38,654 nucleotides of DNA from Clostridia bacterium (lineage in GTDB: Bacteria; Bacillota; Clostridia; Christensenellales; Aristaeellaceae), in contig JAFTWV010000044.1 of NCBI GenBank assembly GCA_017465155.1, positions 1 to 38,654 on the forward strand, written 5' to 3'. Both the position numbers and the translations under genes were made by a program. This document shows, one piece after another, positions 26,820 to 38,654 of this stretch. Every line of letters starts with the position of its first letter. The first letter of the stretch is position 1. The notes beneath the pieces are model-generated. The model had not been told where the DNA came from, searched no databases, and was given only the letters and a program-made list of their open reading frames with translations.

Positions 26820-26933
26820 CAATGTGGATTGTATACAGTGTGCTGACCTTCACCAGAACAGCGGCCTGGTGCGCTGTTTTGATCAAGCTCAGCATATACC
26901 TGCCATCAGAAATAGATTTGGAGCGTGATACCG

Positions 26934-28433
26934 ATGTCCTTCTTCTCCACCCGCGGCGGCACGGCTGTGACTGCGTCTCAGGCGATCCTCTATGGCCTTG
27001 CGCCTGACGGCGGCCTGTATGTGCCTGCCATGTTCCCGCCCATCTCCCACAAGAAGCTGACCGAGCTGACCCAGATGGACTACTGCCAGCGTGCATCTGC
27101 CATCCTGCGCACCTACCTGGAGGACTTCTCCATTCCCGAGATTGACGCGGCGCTGGCTGCGGCCTACGATCCGAAGAAGTTCGACGATCCTGCCATCGCG
27201 CCGATGAAGAAGCTGGATGACGAAACGTGGGTGCTGGAGCTGTTCCATGGCCCGACGCTGGCCTTCAAGGACATGGCGCTGCAGCTGCTGCCCCATCTGA
27301 CCACCCTTTCTGCCCGCAAGAACGGCGAAGAGCGCGAGGTCTCGATTCTCGTGGCTACTTCCGGCGATACCGGCAAGGCGGCGCTGGAGGGCTTCAAGGA
27401 TGTGCCCGGCACCTCCTGCACCGTGTTTTATCCCACCGATGGCGTATCCGACGTGCAGAAGCTGCAGATGACCACCACCGGCGGCGATAACACCCATGTC
27501 ATCGCCATCAACGGCAATTTTGACGATGCCCAGACCGGCGTGAAGACCCTCTTCGGCTCCGCTGAATTCAACGCTGCCGTGAATGAGAAGGGCAAGGTGC
27601 TGTCCTCTGCCAACTCCATCAATTTCGGCCGCCTCGTGCCGCAGATTGTGTACTACTTCAGCGCGTATGCGGATCTGCTCAACGCCGGCGCTATTACTGT
27701 GGGCGACCCGGTTAACTTTGTTGTACCTACCGGCAACTTCGGCAACATTCTGGCTGCGTACTATGCCCGCAGCATGGGTCTGCCTGTCGGCAAGCTGATC
27801 TGCGCCTCCAACCGCAACAATGTCCTGACGGACTTCTTCCGTTCCGGTGTGTACGATACTCGCCGTCAGTTCTTCAAGACCACCTCTCCCTCCATGGACA
27901 TCCTGATCTCCTCCAACCTCGAGCGTCTGCTGTTCGAGTGCGCTGACCGCGATGGTGAGCTGATTTCCACGTGGATGAAGCAGCTCAAGGAGTCTTACTC
28001 CTACTGCATTGGAGAGCAGCGTCAGGAGTGGATGAACAGCGTGTTCAACGCGGGCTATGCGGATGACCAGCAGTGCGCGGAAGAGATCCGTACCCGCTAT
28101 GAGCAGGATCACTACCTGATGGATACCCACACCGCCGTGGCCAGCCACGTCCTGCGCGAGTACCGCGAGAAGACCGGCGATATGACGCCTGCCGTGATCG
28201 TGTCCACAGCCAGCCCCTACAAGTTTGCTGCCGACGTGCTTTCCGCTGTGGAGGGCAAGGAGGCCGTCGAGGGTCTGGACGCCTTTGAATGCAGCGAAAT
28301 GCTGGAAAAGGTGACCGGCGTGAAGGTGCCCCAGCAGGTCAAGGCGCTGCGCAGTCTGCCCGTGCGCCATAAGGCCCAGTGTGAGCGCGACGCGATGGCA
28401 GAGGCTGTCATGAATGCGTTCGAGGGCAAGTAA
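26934..28433 (+). CDS. thrC: Threonine synthase
   Basis: Last step of threonine synthesis: O-phosphohomoserine plus water gives threonine and phosphate, PLP-dependent, in the cytosol. The 499-aa length and N-terminal STRGG fit the long ThrC class of E. coli and yeast type. The PLP lysine is in LAFKDMA (K112), TSGDTGKAA binds phosphate, and VPTGNFGNILA is the glycine-rich cofactor loop. ATG 26934 is chosen with TTGGAG at 10 nt; GTG 26925 is too close to that site. No T-box is in the 170-nt leader, and no other threonine gene is adjacent. A terminator follows immediately. Confidence 0.96.
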   Translation: MSFFSTRGGTAVTASQAILYGLAPDGGLYVPAMFPPISHKKLTELTQMDYCQRASAILRTYLEDFSIPEIDAALAAAYDPKKFDDPAIAPMKKLDDETWVLELFHGPTLAFKDMALQLLPHLTTLSARKNGEEREVSILVATSGDTGKAALEGFKDVPGTSCTVFYPTDGVSDVQKLQMTTTGGDNTHVIAINGNFDDAQTGVKTLFGSAEFNAAVNEKGKVLSSANSINFGRLVPQIVYYFSAYADLLNAGAITVGDPVNFVVPTGNFGNILAAYYARSMGLPVGKLICASNRNNVLTDFFRSGVYDTRRQFFKTTSPSMDILISSNLERLLFECADRDGELISTWMKQLKESYSYCIGEQRQEWMNSVFNAGYADDQQCAEEIRTRYEQDHYLMDTHTAVASHVLREYREKTGDMTPAVIVSTASPYKFAADVLSAVEGKEAVEGLDAFECSEMLEKVTGVKVPQQVKALRSLPVRHKAQCERDAMAEAVMNAFEGK

Positions 28434-28442
28434 TGCCCCATC

Positions 28443-28478
28443 CGGAGGCGGCTCAATGGCTGGGCCGTCTCCGTTTTT
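28443..28478 (+). terminator. Intrinsic terminator after thrC, directly before the next ribosome binding site
   Basis: CGGAGGCGGC (28443-28452) pairs with GCCGTCTCCG (28464-28473) with one G-T pair, followed by TTTTT (28474-28478). GAAAGGA of the next gene begins 4 nt later. Confidence 0.8.
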
Positions 28479-28493
28479 GATGAAAGGATCAAC

Positions 28494-29024
28494 ATGAACA
28501 TCACCGAACTCACCCTTGTCCAGACCCGTTTGAATATGCTGATCAAGCAGCCGCTGACCGTCGCTGCCCGTCAGGCAGACATGCTCTGCCTGTCCTTTGG
28601 CGAGCAGGGGACGACGCTGCGCATTCAGTGCTACTACCGCATGATGGAGCAGGGCGGCGTGATTCTGGCCCGCAATGATGTGTACCAGCCCGCCGAGAGC
28701 ATGTGGCAGATGTGGGAGCAGATGGGCTACGAGCATGATTACATCCCGGAGGATTTCCGCTCTGACGAGCCTGGCGCGAACCGTCTCGATGAATGCCTCG
28801 ACCGGCTCAACGCCGACCTTTCCGGCATGACTGTCCAGACCGTCATGCTCAACCATCTGGGGGACATGACGCTGTGCTTTGCCTGCGGCGCGACGCTGAA
28901 CGTGCTGCTGGATACTTCCGGCGGCGAGGAATGCTGGCGGCTGATGGATGAAAGCGGCGAAACGGATGACCTTGTTGTGTATGGGGACGGAGTGGAGCTG
29001 GTGCGCCCGGAGAGCGCGGAATAA
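28494..29024 (+). CDS. Hypothetical protein, paralogue 1 of a tandem pair
   Basis: A 176-aa acidic cytosolic protein without recognisable family. It shares its whole layout with the gene at 29480: VQTRLNMLIKQPLT with VQARLDGLLGQPLT, then ADMLCLSFG with ADMLTMTFG, IQCYYRM with IQCSYRM, LNHLGDMTLCFACG with VNQLGDLTIRFATG, and SGGEECWRLMD with SGDHECWRFWN. The proteins look alpha/beta with a beta-rich end and carry a conserved E-C-W-R motif. The ribosome binding site GAAAGGA sits immediately behind the thrC terminator, and no separate promoter is visible. It is followed after 13 nt by the VOC gene. I do not assign a function. Confidence 0.8.
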   Translation: MNITELTLVQTRLNMLIKQPLTVAARQADMLCLSFGEQGTTLRIQCYYRMMEQGGVILARNDVYQPAESMWQMWEQMGYEHDYIPEDFRSDEPGANRLDECLDRLNADLSGMTVQTVMLNHLGDMTLCFACGATLNVLLDTSGGEECWRLMDESGETDDLVVYGDGVELVRPESAE

Positions 29025-29037
29025 AGGAGGAATCCCG

Positions 29038-29463
29038 ATGGCACAGAACCCCGCGGTCAGGCTGTATTCTGCCGTGCTGGACTGCCCGGATGCGCAGGCG
29101 CTGGCGGAGTTCTACAGCAGCCTGACGGGCTGGATGGTCGTCTTCTCCTCGGAGGAATACGCTGTGATCGCCCCCGCTGGTACGGCACAGGGCGCATATC
29201 CGGGGATCACCTTCCAGCAGAACCCGGCGTATGTGCCGCCTGTATGGCCGGAACAGCCGGGCATGCAGCAGCAGATGGCGCATCTTGATTTCATGGCGGA
29301 GGACGTGGAAACGGCGATTGAGCTGGCGAAGGAGCTGGGCGCAAGCGTCGCACCGGAACAGTTCTCCGACAGCTGGACGGTCATGCTTGATCCGGCGGGG
29401 CATCCCTTCTGCCTGCTGGATCAGCGGAAGATGCTGGGTGACGCGCCCTGCATGCTGCTGTGA
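29038..29463 (+). CDS. VOC-fold protein (glyoxalase / dioxygenase superfamily)
   Basis: A 141-aa protein with the beta-alpha-beta-beta-beta modules of the vicinal oxygen chelate fold: VLDCPDAQALAEFYSSLTGW at the start of module one (about 12-31) and AHLDFMAEDVETAIELAKELGA opening module two (about 80-101), ending LDPAGHPFCLLD. An H81 and an E near the end could bind a metal, but the usual full set is not certain. Such single-domain proteins include lyases, hydrolases and antibiotic-binding proteins. ATG 29038 has AAAGGAGG overlapping the upstream stop codon. It is sandwiched between two paralogous unknown genes. Confidence 0.88.
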   Translation: MAQNPAVRLYSAVLDCPDAQALAEFYSSLTGWMVVFSSEEYAVIAPAGTAQGAYPGITFQQNPAYVPPVWPEQPGMQQQMAHLDFMAEDVETAIELAKELGASVAPEQFSDSWTVMLDPAGHPFCLLDQRKMLGDAPCMLL

Positions 29464-29479
29464 CCGATGAAAGGAACGT

Positions 29480-30025
29480 ATGAGAAAACAGGAACTGCCC
29501 TTCGTGCAGGCCCGCCTTGACGGTTTACTGGGGCAGCCGCTGACTTTTGTGGGCTATGCGGCGGACATGCTGACGATGACCTTCGGCCCGGAGGGGCATG
29601 AGTATCATCTGCACATCCAGTGCAGCTACCGCATGGCGACGAAGGAAGCGATTCTCTTTGATCGCATCGACTATTTTGAGCCGTCCGACGCGCAGTGCGA
29701 AAAATGGCGCGCCGAGGGCCTGGACGAGCTTGACTTCCCGGATGACTGGCCGGACACGGAGCGCCGCCTGTTCGAGCAGGTGAAGCTGCTGTGTCAGCGC
29801 CTGAACGGCATGATGGTCACAGAGGTCGCGGTGAACCAGCTGGGCGACCTGACCATCCGCTTTGCCACCGGAGAGACGCTGCTGGCGCTGCCCATGTCTT
29901 CGGGCGATCATGAGTGCTGGCGCTTCTGGAACGATGCGCTTTGGCCTGATCAGCACATGGTCGTCTGCGGTGATCATGCGGAGCTGAACGGCCCGGGGGA
30001 GCAGCGCCGCCTCATTTGTGAATGA
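29480..30025 (+). CDS. Hypothetical protein, paralogue 2 of a tandem pair
   Basis: A 181-aa acidic protein clearly homologous to the product of 28494 along its full length (shared blocks FVQARLDGLLGQPLT, ADMLTMTFG, IQCSYRM, NQLGDLTIRFATG, ECWRFWN). The copies have diverged well beyond recent duplication, so both are probably under selection. It starts 16 nt after the VOC stop with GAAAGGA upstream, so all three genes form one transcript that ends at the terminator at 30043-30091. No motif suggests catalysis and there is no signal peptide. Confidence 0.82.
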   Translation: MRKQELPFVQARLDGLLGQPLTFVGYAADMLTMTFGPEGHEYHLHIQCSYRMATKEAILFDRIDYFEPSDAQCEKWRAEGLDELDFPDDWPDTERRLFEQVKLLCQRLNGMMVTEVAVNQLGDLTIRFATGETLLALPMSSGDHECWRFWNDALWPDQHMVVCGDHAELNGPGEQRRLICE

Positions 30026-30042
30026 CCTGTGGATAACAAAAT

Positions 30043-30091
30043 GACCGGGAGATTCCGTCTCTGCGTGGGCGGCGTCTCCCGGTCGTTTTTT
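30043..30091. terminator. Bidirectional terminator between the VOC cluster and gyrA
   Basis: Perfect 10-bp stem GACCGGGAGA (30043-30052) with TCTCCCGGTC (30075-30084), followed by TTTTTT (30086-30091) on the + strand and by ATTTTGTTA on the minus strand, so it can serve both convergent transcripts. Confidence 0.85.
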
Positions 30092-30097
30092 GTTCAG

Positions 30098-30130
30098 CGG
30101 CGAGCTGGCTGGAAAGACGCAAGCTCGCCG
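30098..30130. terminator. Second hairpin between the convergent transcripts
   Basis: CGGCGAGCT (30098-30106) pairs with AGCTCGCCG (30122-30130); the + strand side continues with the T-rich GTTTATGTTTATTT. It lies 21 nt from the gyrA stop and may back up the first terminator. Confidence 0.6.
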
Positions 30131-30151
30131 GTTTATGTTTATTTGTGGTTA

Positions 30152-32692
<2,541 letters not shown>

Positions 32693-32704
32693 GATTTATC
32701 TCCG

Positions 32705-34765
<2,061 letters not shown>

Positions 34766-34781
34766 TTAGCCCATCATAAAT

Positions 34782-34790
34782 AGTATAACA
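34782..34790 (-). promoter_or_regulatory. Extended -10 promoter of gyrB-gyrA
   Basis: On the minus strand TGTTATACT: the TGn extension plus TATACT (34782-34787). The -35 is poor (TTCCCT at 17 nt). The (CG)7 tract lies about 47-60 bp upstream of the -10. Confidence 0.6.
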
Positions 34791-34831
34791 CTTTCGGCGC
34801 CCAAAGGGAAGACTTTTTCTACAATAATTAT

Positions 34832-34847
34832 TACGCGCGCGCGCGCG
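34832..34847. repeat. Alternating pyrimidine-purine tract with (CG)7 between gyrB and the WG-repeat gene
   Basis: Positions 34834-34847 are seven CG dinucleotides in a row, extended by TA to a 16-nt alternating run, next to the AT-rich ACAATAATTATT. Such tracts can flip to Z-DNA under negative supercoiling. The remaining intergenic sequence has only a weak candidate promoter (TATATA near 34910) for the + strand gene. Confidence 0.9.
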
Positions 34848-34934
34848 AGGAGTCCGGCGGAAATTTGTCGGAAATCGGGAACATTTTCCTGTCAGAATAC
34901 GTTACACTATATAGAAAAAGGGGAGGTCATAAGG

Positions 34935-36299
34935 ATGAGGAGGCTGCTGTCCATTGTTCTGGCATTGCTGGTGCTGTGTACCTGTGCTGCGGCGGAGGAG
35001 CCGACCCTCTGGCCTTCCTGCGACGATGCATCGGGCCTGTGGGGCTACATCGACGAAGCGGGCGCGTGGGCCATCGCGCCGCAGTTTGGCCGGGCATATC
35101 ATTTTCACGGCGGCTGTGCCATTGTGGATATACGGAACGTGCCGGACTGGGAGGGCGAATGCACGCAGGGCGTCATCGACGAGACCGGCGCGTACCTGCT
35201 GGAGCCGGAATACGACATCGACGATGCCTGCTGCTATTACGGTGCAGGGCTGCTGTACCTTGTCAACCGCTGGGACGACGACTGGCAGAGCGGCTGGTTC
35301 AATATCCCGAACCGCCATTTCTCCGGCCTGCACTGGACGGAGTGCCTTGCGCTGACGGATACGCCCTATATCCTGGTCAACATGGATTACAGCATCAGCG
35401 GCCTGGCGGATCGCACGACGGGCGAAATTGTGCTGCCGGCAGAATATAGCTATACCGGCTTGTACGATTGGGGTATTGAGGACGGCTTCATCGTTGCCGA
35501 ACGGGAGGATACTGGCGAGTGCGAGCTGATTGAGCTGGGCGTGGGTGCGGTGGAGCTGCCTGACGGTGTGACTGTCGATTGTGATCCCGGTGTGACGGAG
35601 GGGCTGGTATGTTTCAGACAGGAAGGTCTGTACGGCTACCTGAATACCGCCGGGGAGATCGTCATTCCGGCGCAGTATGACAGGGCAGATGGCTTTGTGG
35701 ATGGCTATGCGTGCGTCAGTGTGCTGGATGAACCGGGCTTCAGCCACATCATTGACCGGGAGGGGAACATCGTCCTGCGCTTTGCCGATGTGCGCGGTGA
35801 GGAATCTGGACAGTACACCGGCATGGTGGACGGCGCGCTGTTCGTCACATGGCAGGATGGCAGCTGGAGCCTGATCGAGCCGGACGGCACAGTGCGCTGT
35901 CATCATGCGCTGCCGGAGGGAGCTTATGACGTGTGGCTGTGGGAATTCGCCCCGGACGGCCCGATCTGGGTGGAATACGTTCTTCCGGACGAGGAGTCTG
36001 CCTATGCGCTGATGACCCGCGAGGGTGTGCTGGGCGATCCGCGCTGGACGAGGGTTTCCTGGAACGCTGGAGACCCGTGGCTGGCGGTCAGCGAGGACTG
36101 CACATGGGTCGGGAGCGAGCTCGTGGGTACATGGGGCTACGCGGACGAATACGGCAATGAGGTGCTGCCTGCCGTCTATGCCTGGGCGGAGCCCTTCGAG
36201 GGTGCACTGGCGCGGGTACGGTTCTCCGATGCGGAAGAGGGCTATATCAACCGCGCAGGCGAAGCTGTCATTCGCTGGGCTGTGAATGGTGATGACTGA
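34935..36299 (+). CDS. Secreted WG-repeat protein
   Basis: A 454-aa exported protein. A signal peptide (1-20, cleavage after AAA) is followed by several WG (KWG) repeats of the pattern G-L-W-G-Y-I-D-E-x-G-x-W-x-I-x-P-Q-F: examples near 35-55, YGYLNTAGEIVIPAQY in the middle, and WGYADEYGNEVLPAVY near the C-terminus. It is acidic and Trp/Tyr-rich. WG-repeat proteins are widespread in gut Clostridia; their repeats form beta structures likely used for binding, but no activity is known. GGGAGG lies 8 nt before ATG 34935. It is divergent from gyrB and shares the (CG)7-containing intergenic region. Confidence 0.9.
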   Translation: MRRLLSIVLALLVLCTCAAAEEPTLWPSCDDASGLWGYIDEAGAWAIAPQFGRAYHFHGGCAIVDIRNVPDWEGECTQGVIDETGAYLLEPEYDIDDACCYYGAGLLYLVNRWDDDWQSGWFNIPNRHFSGLHWTECLALTDTPYILVNMDYSISGLADRTTGEIVLPAEYSYTGLYDWGIEDGFIVAEREDTGECELIELGVGAVELPDGVTVDCDPGVTEGLVCFRQEGLYGYLNTAGEIVIPAQYDRADGFVDGYACVSVLDEPGFSHIIDREGNIVLRFADVRGEESGQYTGMVDGALFVTWQDGSWSLIEPDGTVRCHHALPEGAYDVWLWEFAPDGPIWVEYVLPDEESAYALMTREGVLGDPRWTRVSWNAGDPWLAVSEDCTWVGSELVGTWGYADEYGNEVLPAVYAWAEPFEGALARVRFSDAEEGYINRAGEAVIRWAVNGDD

Positions 36300-36316
36300 T
36301 GCATGTATCACTCCGG

Positions 36317-36340
36317 CCGGAGCCTTTACGGCAGCTCCGG
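36317..36340 (+). terminator. Hairpin after the WG-repeat gene, no T-run
   Basis: CCGGAGC (36317-36323) pairs with GCTCCGG (36334-36340). Without a U tract it is a weak terminator candidate. Confidence 0.4.
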
Positions 36341-36371
36341 GGAAGGGATGTATGCATGTCCATTCCGGCGA

Positions 36372-36400
36372 TTGACCTGAGACGGCAAATGGAGTATAAT
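36372..36400 (+). promoter_or_regulatory. Near-consensus sigma-A promoter of the permease gene
   Basis: TTGACC (36372-36377), 17-nt spacer, TATAAT (36395-36400), start near 36407. It rules out the ATG at 36399 as a start codon. Confidence 0.85.
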
Positions 36401-36452
36401 GGAATGCGCAGAGGCTGACGGCCTCCCATCCTCAAGGGAAGGAACATGGTAT

Positions 36453-37712
36453 ATGGAACGAAAGAAGTGGCTTCGCCGCAAGCCTGAATCCATGCTGGAC
36501 TGGCTCGTGATCGTCTTTGCTGCGATCACGTTCTATATGGTGCTGTACAACGGCGGCTATGTGCTGGGGCTGCTGCAGGGTGCGATCGGCATTCTGACGC
36601 CCTTTGCTGCGGGCGTGGTGGTTGCCTATGTGATCAATCCGGTGGTGGTATGGTCGTACAGGTTCATATGCCGCCGTCATCCCAAGCTGCACTGGCTGGC
36701 GATGCTCATCGGCTATGTTGTGGCATTTACGATTGTTGCGCTGTTGGTATACCTGATTGCCACACAGGTCGTGACGGCCATTGAGGCCTTTGCTGCGAAC
36801 CTGAATACCTATCAGGGGAACCTGATCAGGATGCTCCGGGAGCTGCAGCCCCACCTGCCGGATTCCGTGGATGTGGATCTGATTATTGAATATCTGGATG
36901 ACCTGACAAAAATCGTGCAGGAGCTGATCAAACTCACGCTGGGCTCGGGCGACCAGATCATGGGCTTCTTCAACAATGCCGTGGATACCTTTGTGCTGGT
37001 GTTCACTGCGCTGGCTTCCAGCGTGTATCTGCTGACGCAGAAGGACAAGCTCCTGCGTCATATGAAGATTCTGACCCGGGCATTCCTGCCCCGCCGCGTG
37101 GCCAATAACGTGCTGCGCATCTGCCATCAGGCGAACCGCAATCTGACGGGCTTTTTCACCGGCAAGATCATCGATTCCGCCATCATCGGCGTACTGACGT
37201 TTGTCATGATGACCATCTTCCGCATGCACTTTGCACCGGTGATCTCCATCATTGTCGGCGTGACCAACATCATTCCGGTGTTCGGCCCCTTTATCGGCGC
37301 GGTTCCCGGCATCCTGATCCTGCTGTTCATTGATCCGATCCAGGCGCTGGGCTTTGCGGTGCTGATCCTGTTCATCCAGCAGCTGGACGGCAACTTCATC
37401 GGCCCGAAGATTCTGGGCGATTCGATTGGCATCAGCGCGCTGTGGGTGCTGGTTTCCATTGTGGTATGCGGCGACCTGTTCGGTCTGGTGGGCATGGTTG
37501 TGGGTGTTCCGCTCTTTGCGACGATCCTGAGCGTCGTGAAGGAGGTGGCTGAATGGTGCCTGCGGTATCAGGGCATCGACAAGGAGGGCAATCCGCTGGA
37601 TGTGCCTCCGCAGGCTGAAGCTGCGGCAGTACCGGCGGCAGCGCCTGCCGGAGCAGAGAAGCCGGAAAAGACGCAGCAGCGCCGTGACCGCAAGCGGAAC
37701 ATGCGCAGCTGA
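36453..37712 (+). CDS. AI-2E family transporter (UPF0118 / DUF20 permease)
   Basis: A 419-aa inner-membrane protein with about eight predicted membrane segments: two near the N-terminus (about 15-60), one at about 75-95, then a soluble loop (about 100-150) and a second membrane block from 160 to 365 that includes the conserved NIIPVFGPFIGAVPG. The family includes TqsA, linked to autoinducer-2 export, and Na+/H+ antiporters, so the substrate is open. The tail (from about 385) is Ala/Pro-rich and ends with a basic stretch. The start is ATG 36453 with AAGGAA at 8 nt; an upstream in-frame ATG lies in the -10 box. Confidence 0.92.
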   Translation: MERKKWLRRKPESMLDWLVIVFAAITFYMVLYNGGYVLGLLQGAIGILTPFAAGVVVAYVINPVVVWSYRFICRRHPKLHWLAMLIGYVVAFTIVALLVYLIATQVVTAIEAFAANLNTYQGNLIRMLRELQPHLPDSVDVDLIIEYLDDLTKIVQELIKLTLGSGDQIMGFFNNAVDTFVLVFTALASSVYLLTQKDKLLRHMKILTRAFLPRRVANNVLRICHQANRNLTGFFTGKIIDSAIIGVLTFVMMTIFRMHFAPVISIIVGVTNIIPVFGPFIGAVPGILILLFIDPIQALGFAVLILFIQQLDGNFIGPKILGDSIGISALWVLVSIVVCGDLFGLVGMVVGVPLFATILSVVKEVAEWCLRYQGIDKEGNPLDVPPQAEAAAVPAAAPAGAEKPEKTQQRRDRKRNMRS

Positions 37713-37730
37713 GACATACAGAAATGATAC

Positions 37731-37771
37731 ACCGAAGGAACCTGACACGATCCGGCTCCTTCGGTTTTTTT
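37731..37771 (+). terminator. Intrinsic terminator after the permease gene, close to the next gene
   Basis: ACCGAAGGA (37731-37739) pairs with TCCTTCGGT (37757-37765), then seven T (37765-37771). The ribosome binding site GGGAGG of the next gene follows 6 nt later. Confidence 0.88.
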
Positions 37772-37791
37772 GTCAAGGGAGGCATGCACAG

Positions 37792-38427
37792 ATGAAGCAG
37801 ATTATCACCATCCAGCACACCCAGTCCCTGCACCATACAAACGGCATGGTCGGCTCATGGACGGACTGGCCTCTGACGGAGCTGGGGCATGCGCAGGCGG
37901 AACGCATCGCGCGGAGGCTTATGCCGCATCTGGAAGGCAAGCGGTGGATGCTGTATTCATCGGACCTGCGCCGCGCACAGGAAACGGCAGCACCTCTTGC
38001 ACGGATGCTCGGCACGGAACCTGTCCTCCGTCAAGCGCTGCGGGAACGTAACCTTGGCCCGGCGGTGGGCAAATCCGTCCAGTGGCTGCGGGAAAACCTT
38101 GAAATGCAGGAGAAAACCGTCGACGACCGGCTTTTCCGGGATGCAGAATCCCGCCGGGACGCATGGAACCGTCTTGCCCCATTTGTTGACGAAATCATGC
38201 AGGCTGAGGACGAGAACATCATCCTCGTGTCCCACGGGGATCTGCTGAGCATCTTCAACGTCATGTGGCTGGGGCTGCCGGTAGAGGCGATCAACAGCCT
38301 TGACCTGTTCGGTATGGCAGGCGGCGTCAGCTTTATGCATGTGGCGCAGGACAGGGCAGACCCCGGTACAAGCAGGGGAAAGCGGGTTATCCGCAGGCTG
38401 AGCGACATGAGCTTTATGCAGGAGTGA
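37792..38427 (+). CDS. Histidine-phosphatase-fold protein (phosphoglycerate mutase-like) with variant RHG motif
   Basis: A 211-aa protein of the histidine phosphatase superfamily. The phospho-histidine motif, usually LxRHGxTxxN, reads IQHTQSLHHTN: H9 is kept, but the Arg and Gly of RHG are Gln and Thr. Other conserved parts are present: WPLTELGHAQAERI (26-39), YSSDLRRAQETA (about 62-73) and the second histidine in LVSHGDLL (about 144-151). Loss of the Arg would weaken phosphate binding, so activity may differ or a neighbouring residue may replace it. ATG 37792 has GGGAGG 9 nt upstream, directly behind the permease terminator. Substrate unknown. Confidence 0.85.
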   Translation: MKQIITIQHTQSLHHTNGMVGSWTDWPLTELGHAQAERIARRLMPHLEGKRWMLYSSDLRRAQETAAPLARMLGTEPVLRQALRERNLGPAVGKSVQWLRENLEMQEKTVDDRLFRDAESRRDAWNRLAPFVDEIMQAEDENIILVSHGDLLSIFNVMWLGLPVEAINSLDLFGMAGGVSFMHVAQDRADPGTSRGKRVIRRLSDMSFMQE

Positions 38428-38438
38428 AGCCGGGACAA

Positions 38439-38578
38439 CTGAGGCCGTCGGCAGTGCCGGCGACCTCAGCGTGTCGAAAAAGTGGCTGCGGCCACTTTTT
38501 CGAGAAGGGGAAGAGGTTCCGCTTCTGCGGAAGCGGGCATTTTTCACTGTCAGCCAAGGCTGACGGCCGTGAAAAATG
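38439..38578. repeat. Cluster of four consecutive hairpins downstream of the phosphatase gene
   Basis: Four palindromes follow one another. (1) CTGAGG...CCTCAG (38439-38469), a stem with mismatches and a 3-nt loop. (2) A perfect 13-bp stem TCGAAAAAGTGGC (38474-38486) with GCCACTTTTTCGA (38491-38503). (3) CCGCTTC-TGCG-GAAGCGG (38519-38536). (4) CATTTTTCAC (38538-38547) with GTGAAAAATG (38569-38578), enclosing GTCAGCC (38549-38555) and GGCTGAC (38558-38564). Hairpin 2 or 4 may end transcription. The sequence to 38654 holds no gene I can support. Confidence 0.75.
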
Positions 38579-38654
38579 TGAGGAAAGGTTTCGGCTGAAG
38601 CAAAAACCGCCCCGCCCGCGCGGGAGTTATTATGTAGAGGAAGGTTTACCCCTC

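Noticed and set aside
26763-26933. Possible T-box or riboswitch before thrC
   Set aside because: No GGTGGNACCGCG-type box or paired leader was found; the region holds the previous gene's terminator and at most a weak promoter.
26889-28856. 655-aa minus-strand frame opposite thrC
   Set aside because: Antisense shadow of a confidently identified gene, no start signal or motif.

Overview
The window reads as a chromosomal segment of a GC-rich Clostridia-type Firmicute, most likely a gut or rumen species; a Christensenellales or Oscillospiraceae-like lineage is a guess from protein style. The signs are AGGAGG-type ribosome binding sites, sigma-A promoters (TTGACA/TATAAT), a T-box leader, a long eukaryotic-like IleRS, gyrB-gyrA, an AddB nuclease, and secreted BspA-type leucine-rich-repeat and WG-repeat proteins. 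I found no rRNA, tRNA, CRISPR array, transposase, integrase or phage gene. Long antisense reading frames across the GC-rich genes are codon-bias shadows.

Left part (1-4.5 kb, + strand): a DEDDh exonuclease with a zinc ribbon, a nucleoside kinase with a ThrRS-like front half, an unrecognised small protein and an esterase-like alpha/beta hydrolase. From 4.5 to 7.3 kb lies the compositional oddity of the window: an XRE-family regulator (-) and a divergent, AT-richer 745-aa secreted protein (+). A perfect 14-bp inverted repeat has one arm in the regulator's leader and one arm on the -10/start region of the secreted gene. A complete T-box riboswitch (ATC specifier, UGGU) then controls ileS. It is followed by a GH4-fold protein that has lost the family's metal ligands, and by a tight three-gene RNA-modification operon (RlmI-like methyltransferase, RluA-like pseudouridine synthase, tgt).

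Middle part (15-23 kb, - strand): a Nudix/VanZ/O-acetylhomoserine sulfhydrylase operon, a second Nudix protein with a near-consensus promoter and TTG start, a sirtuin-nitroreductase pair, a secreted leucine-rich-repeat protein and a TrmA-family 23S rRNA uridine methyltransferase. From 22.8 to 30 kb (+) come addB, without addA beside it, a small P-loop protein, thrC and a three-gene cluster in which two paralogous unknown proteins flank a VOC-fold protein.

Right part: gyrB-gyrA (-), a (CG)7 tract in the intergenic region between gyrB and a divergent WG-repeat secreted protein, an AI-2E-type permease, a histidine-phosphatase-fold protein whose RHG motif is QHT, and a terminal cluster of hairpins.

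Three threads run through the window. A two-hairpin interspersed repeat occurs four times in the same orientation (1-30, 89-152, 12234-12299, 17609-17660). Intrinsic-terminator-like hairpins sit directly in front of the ribosome binding site of a same-strand gene at four junctions. Several start codons were moved downstream from the longest frame because of ribosome binding sites or promoters.
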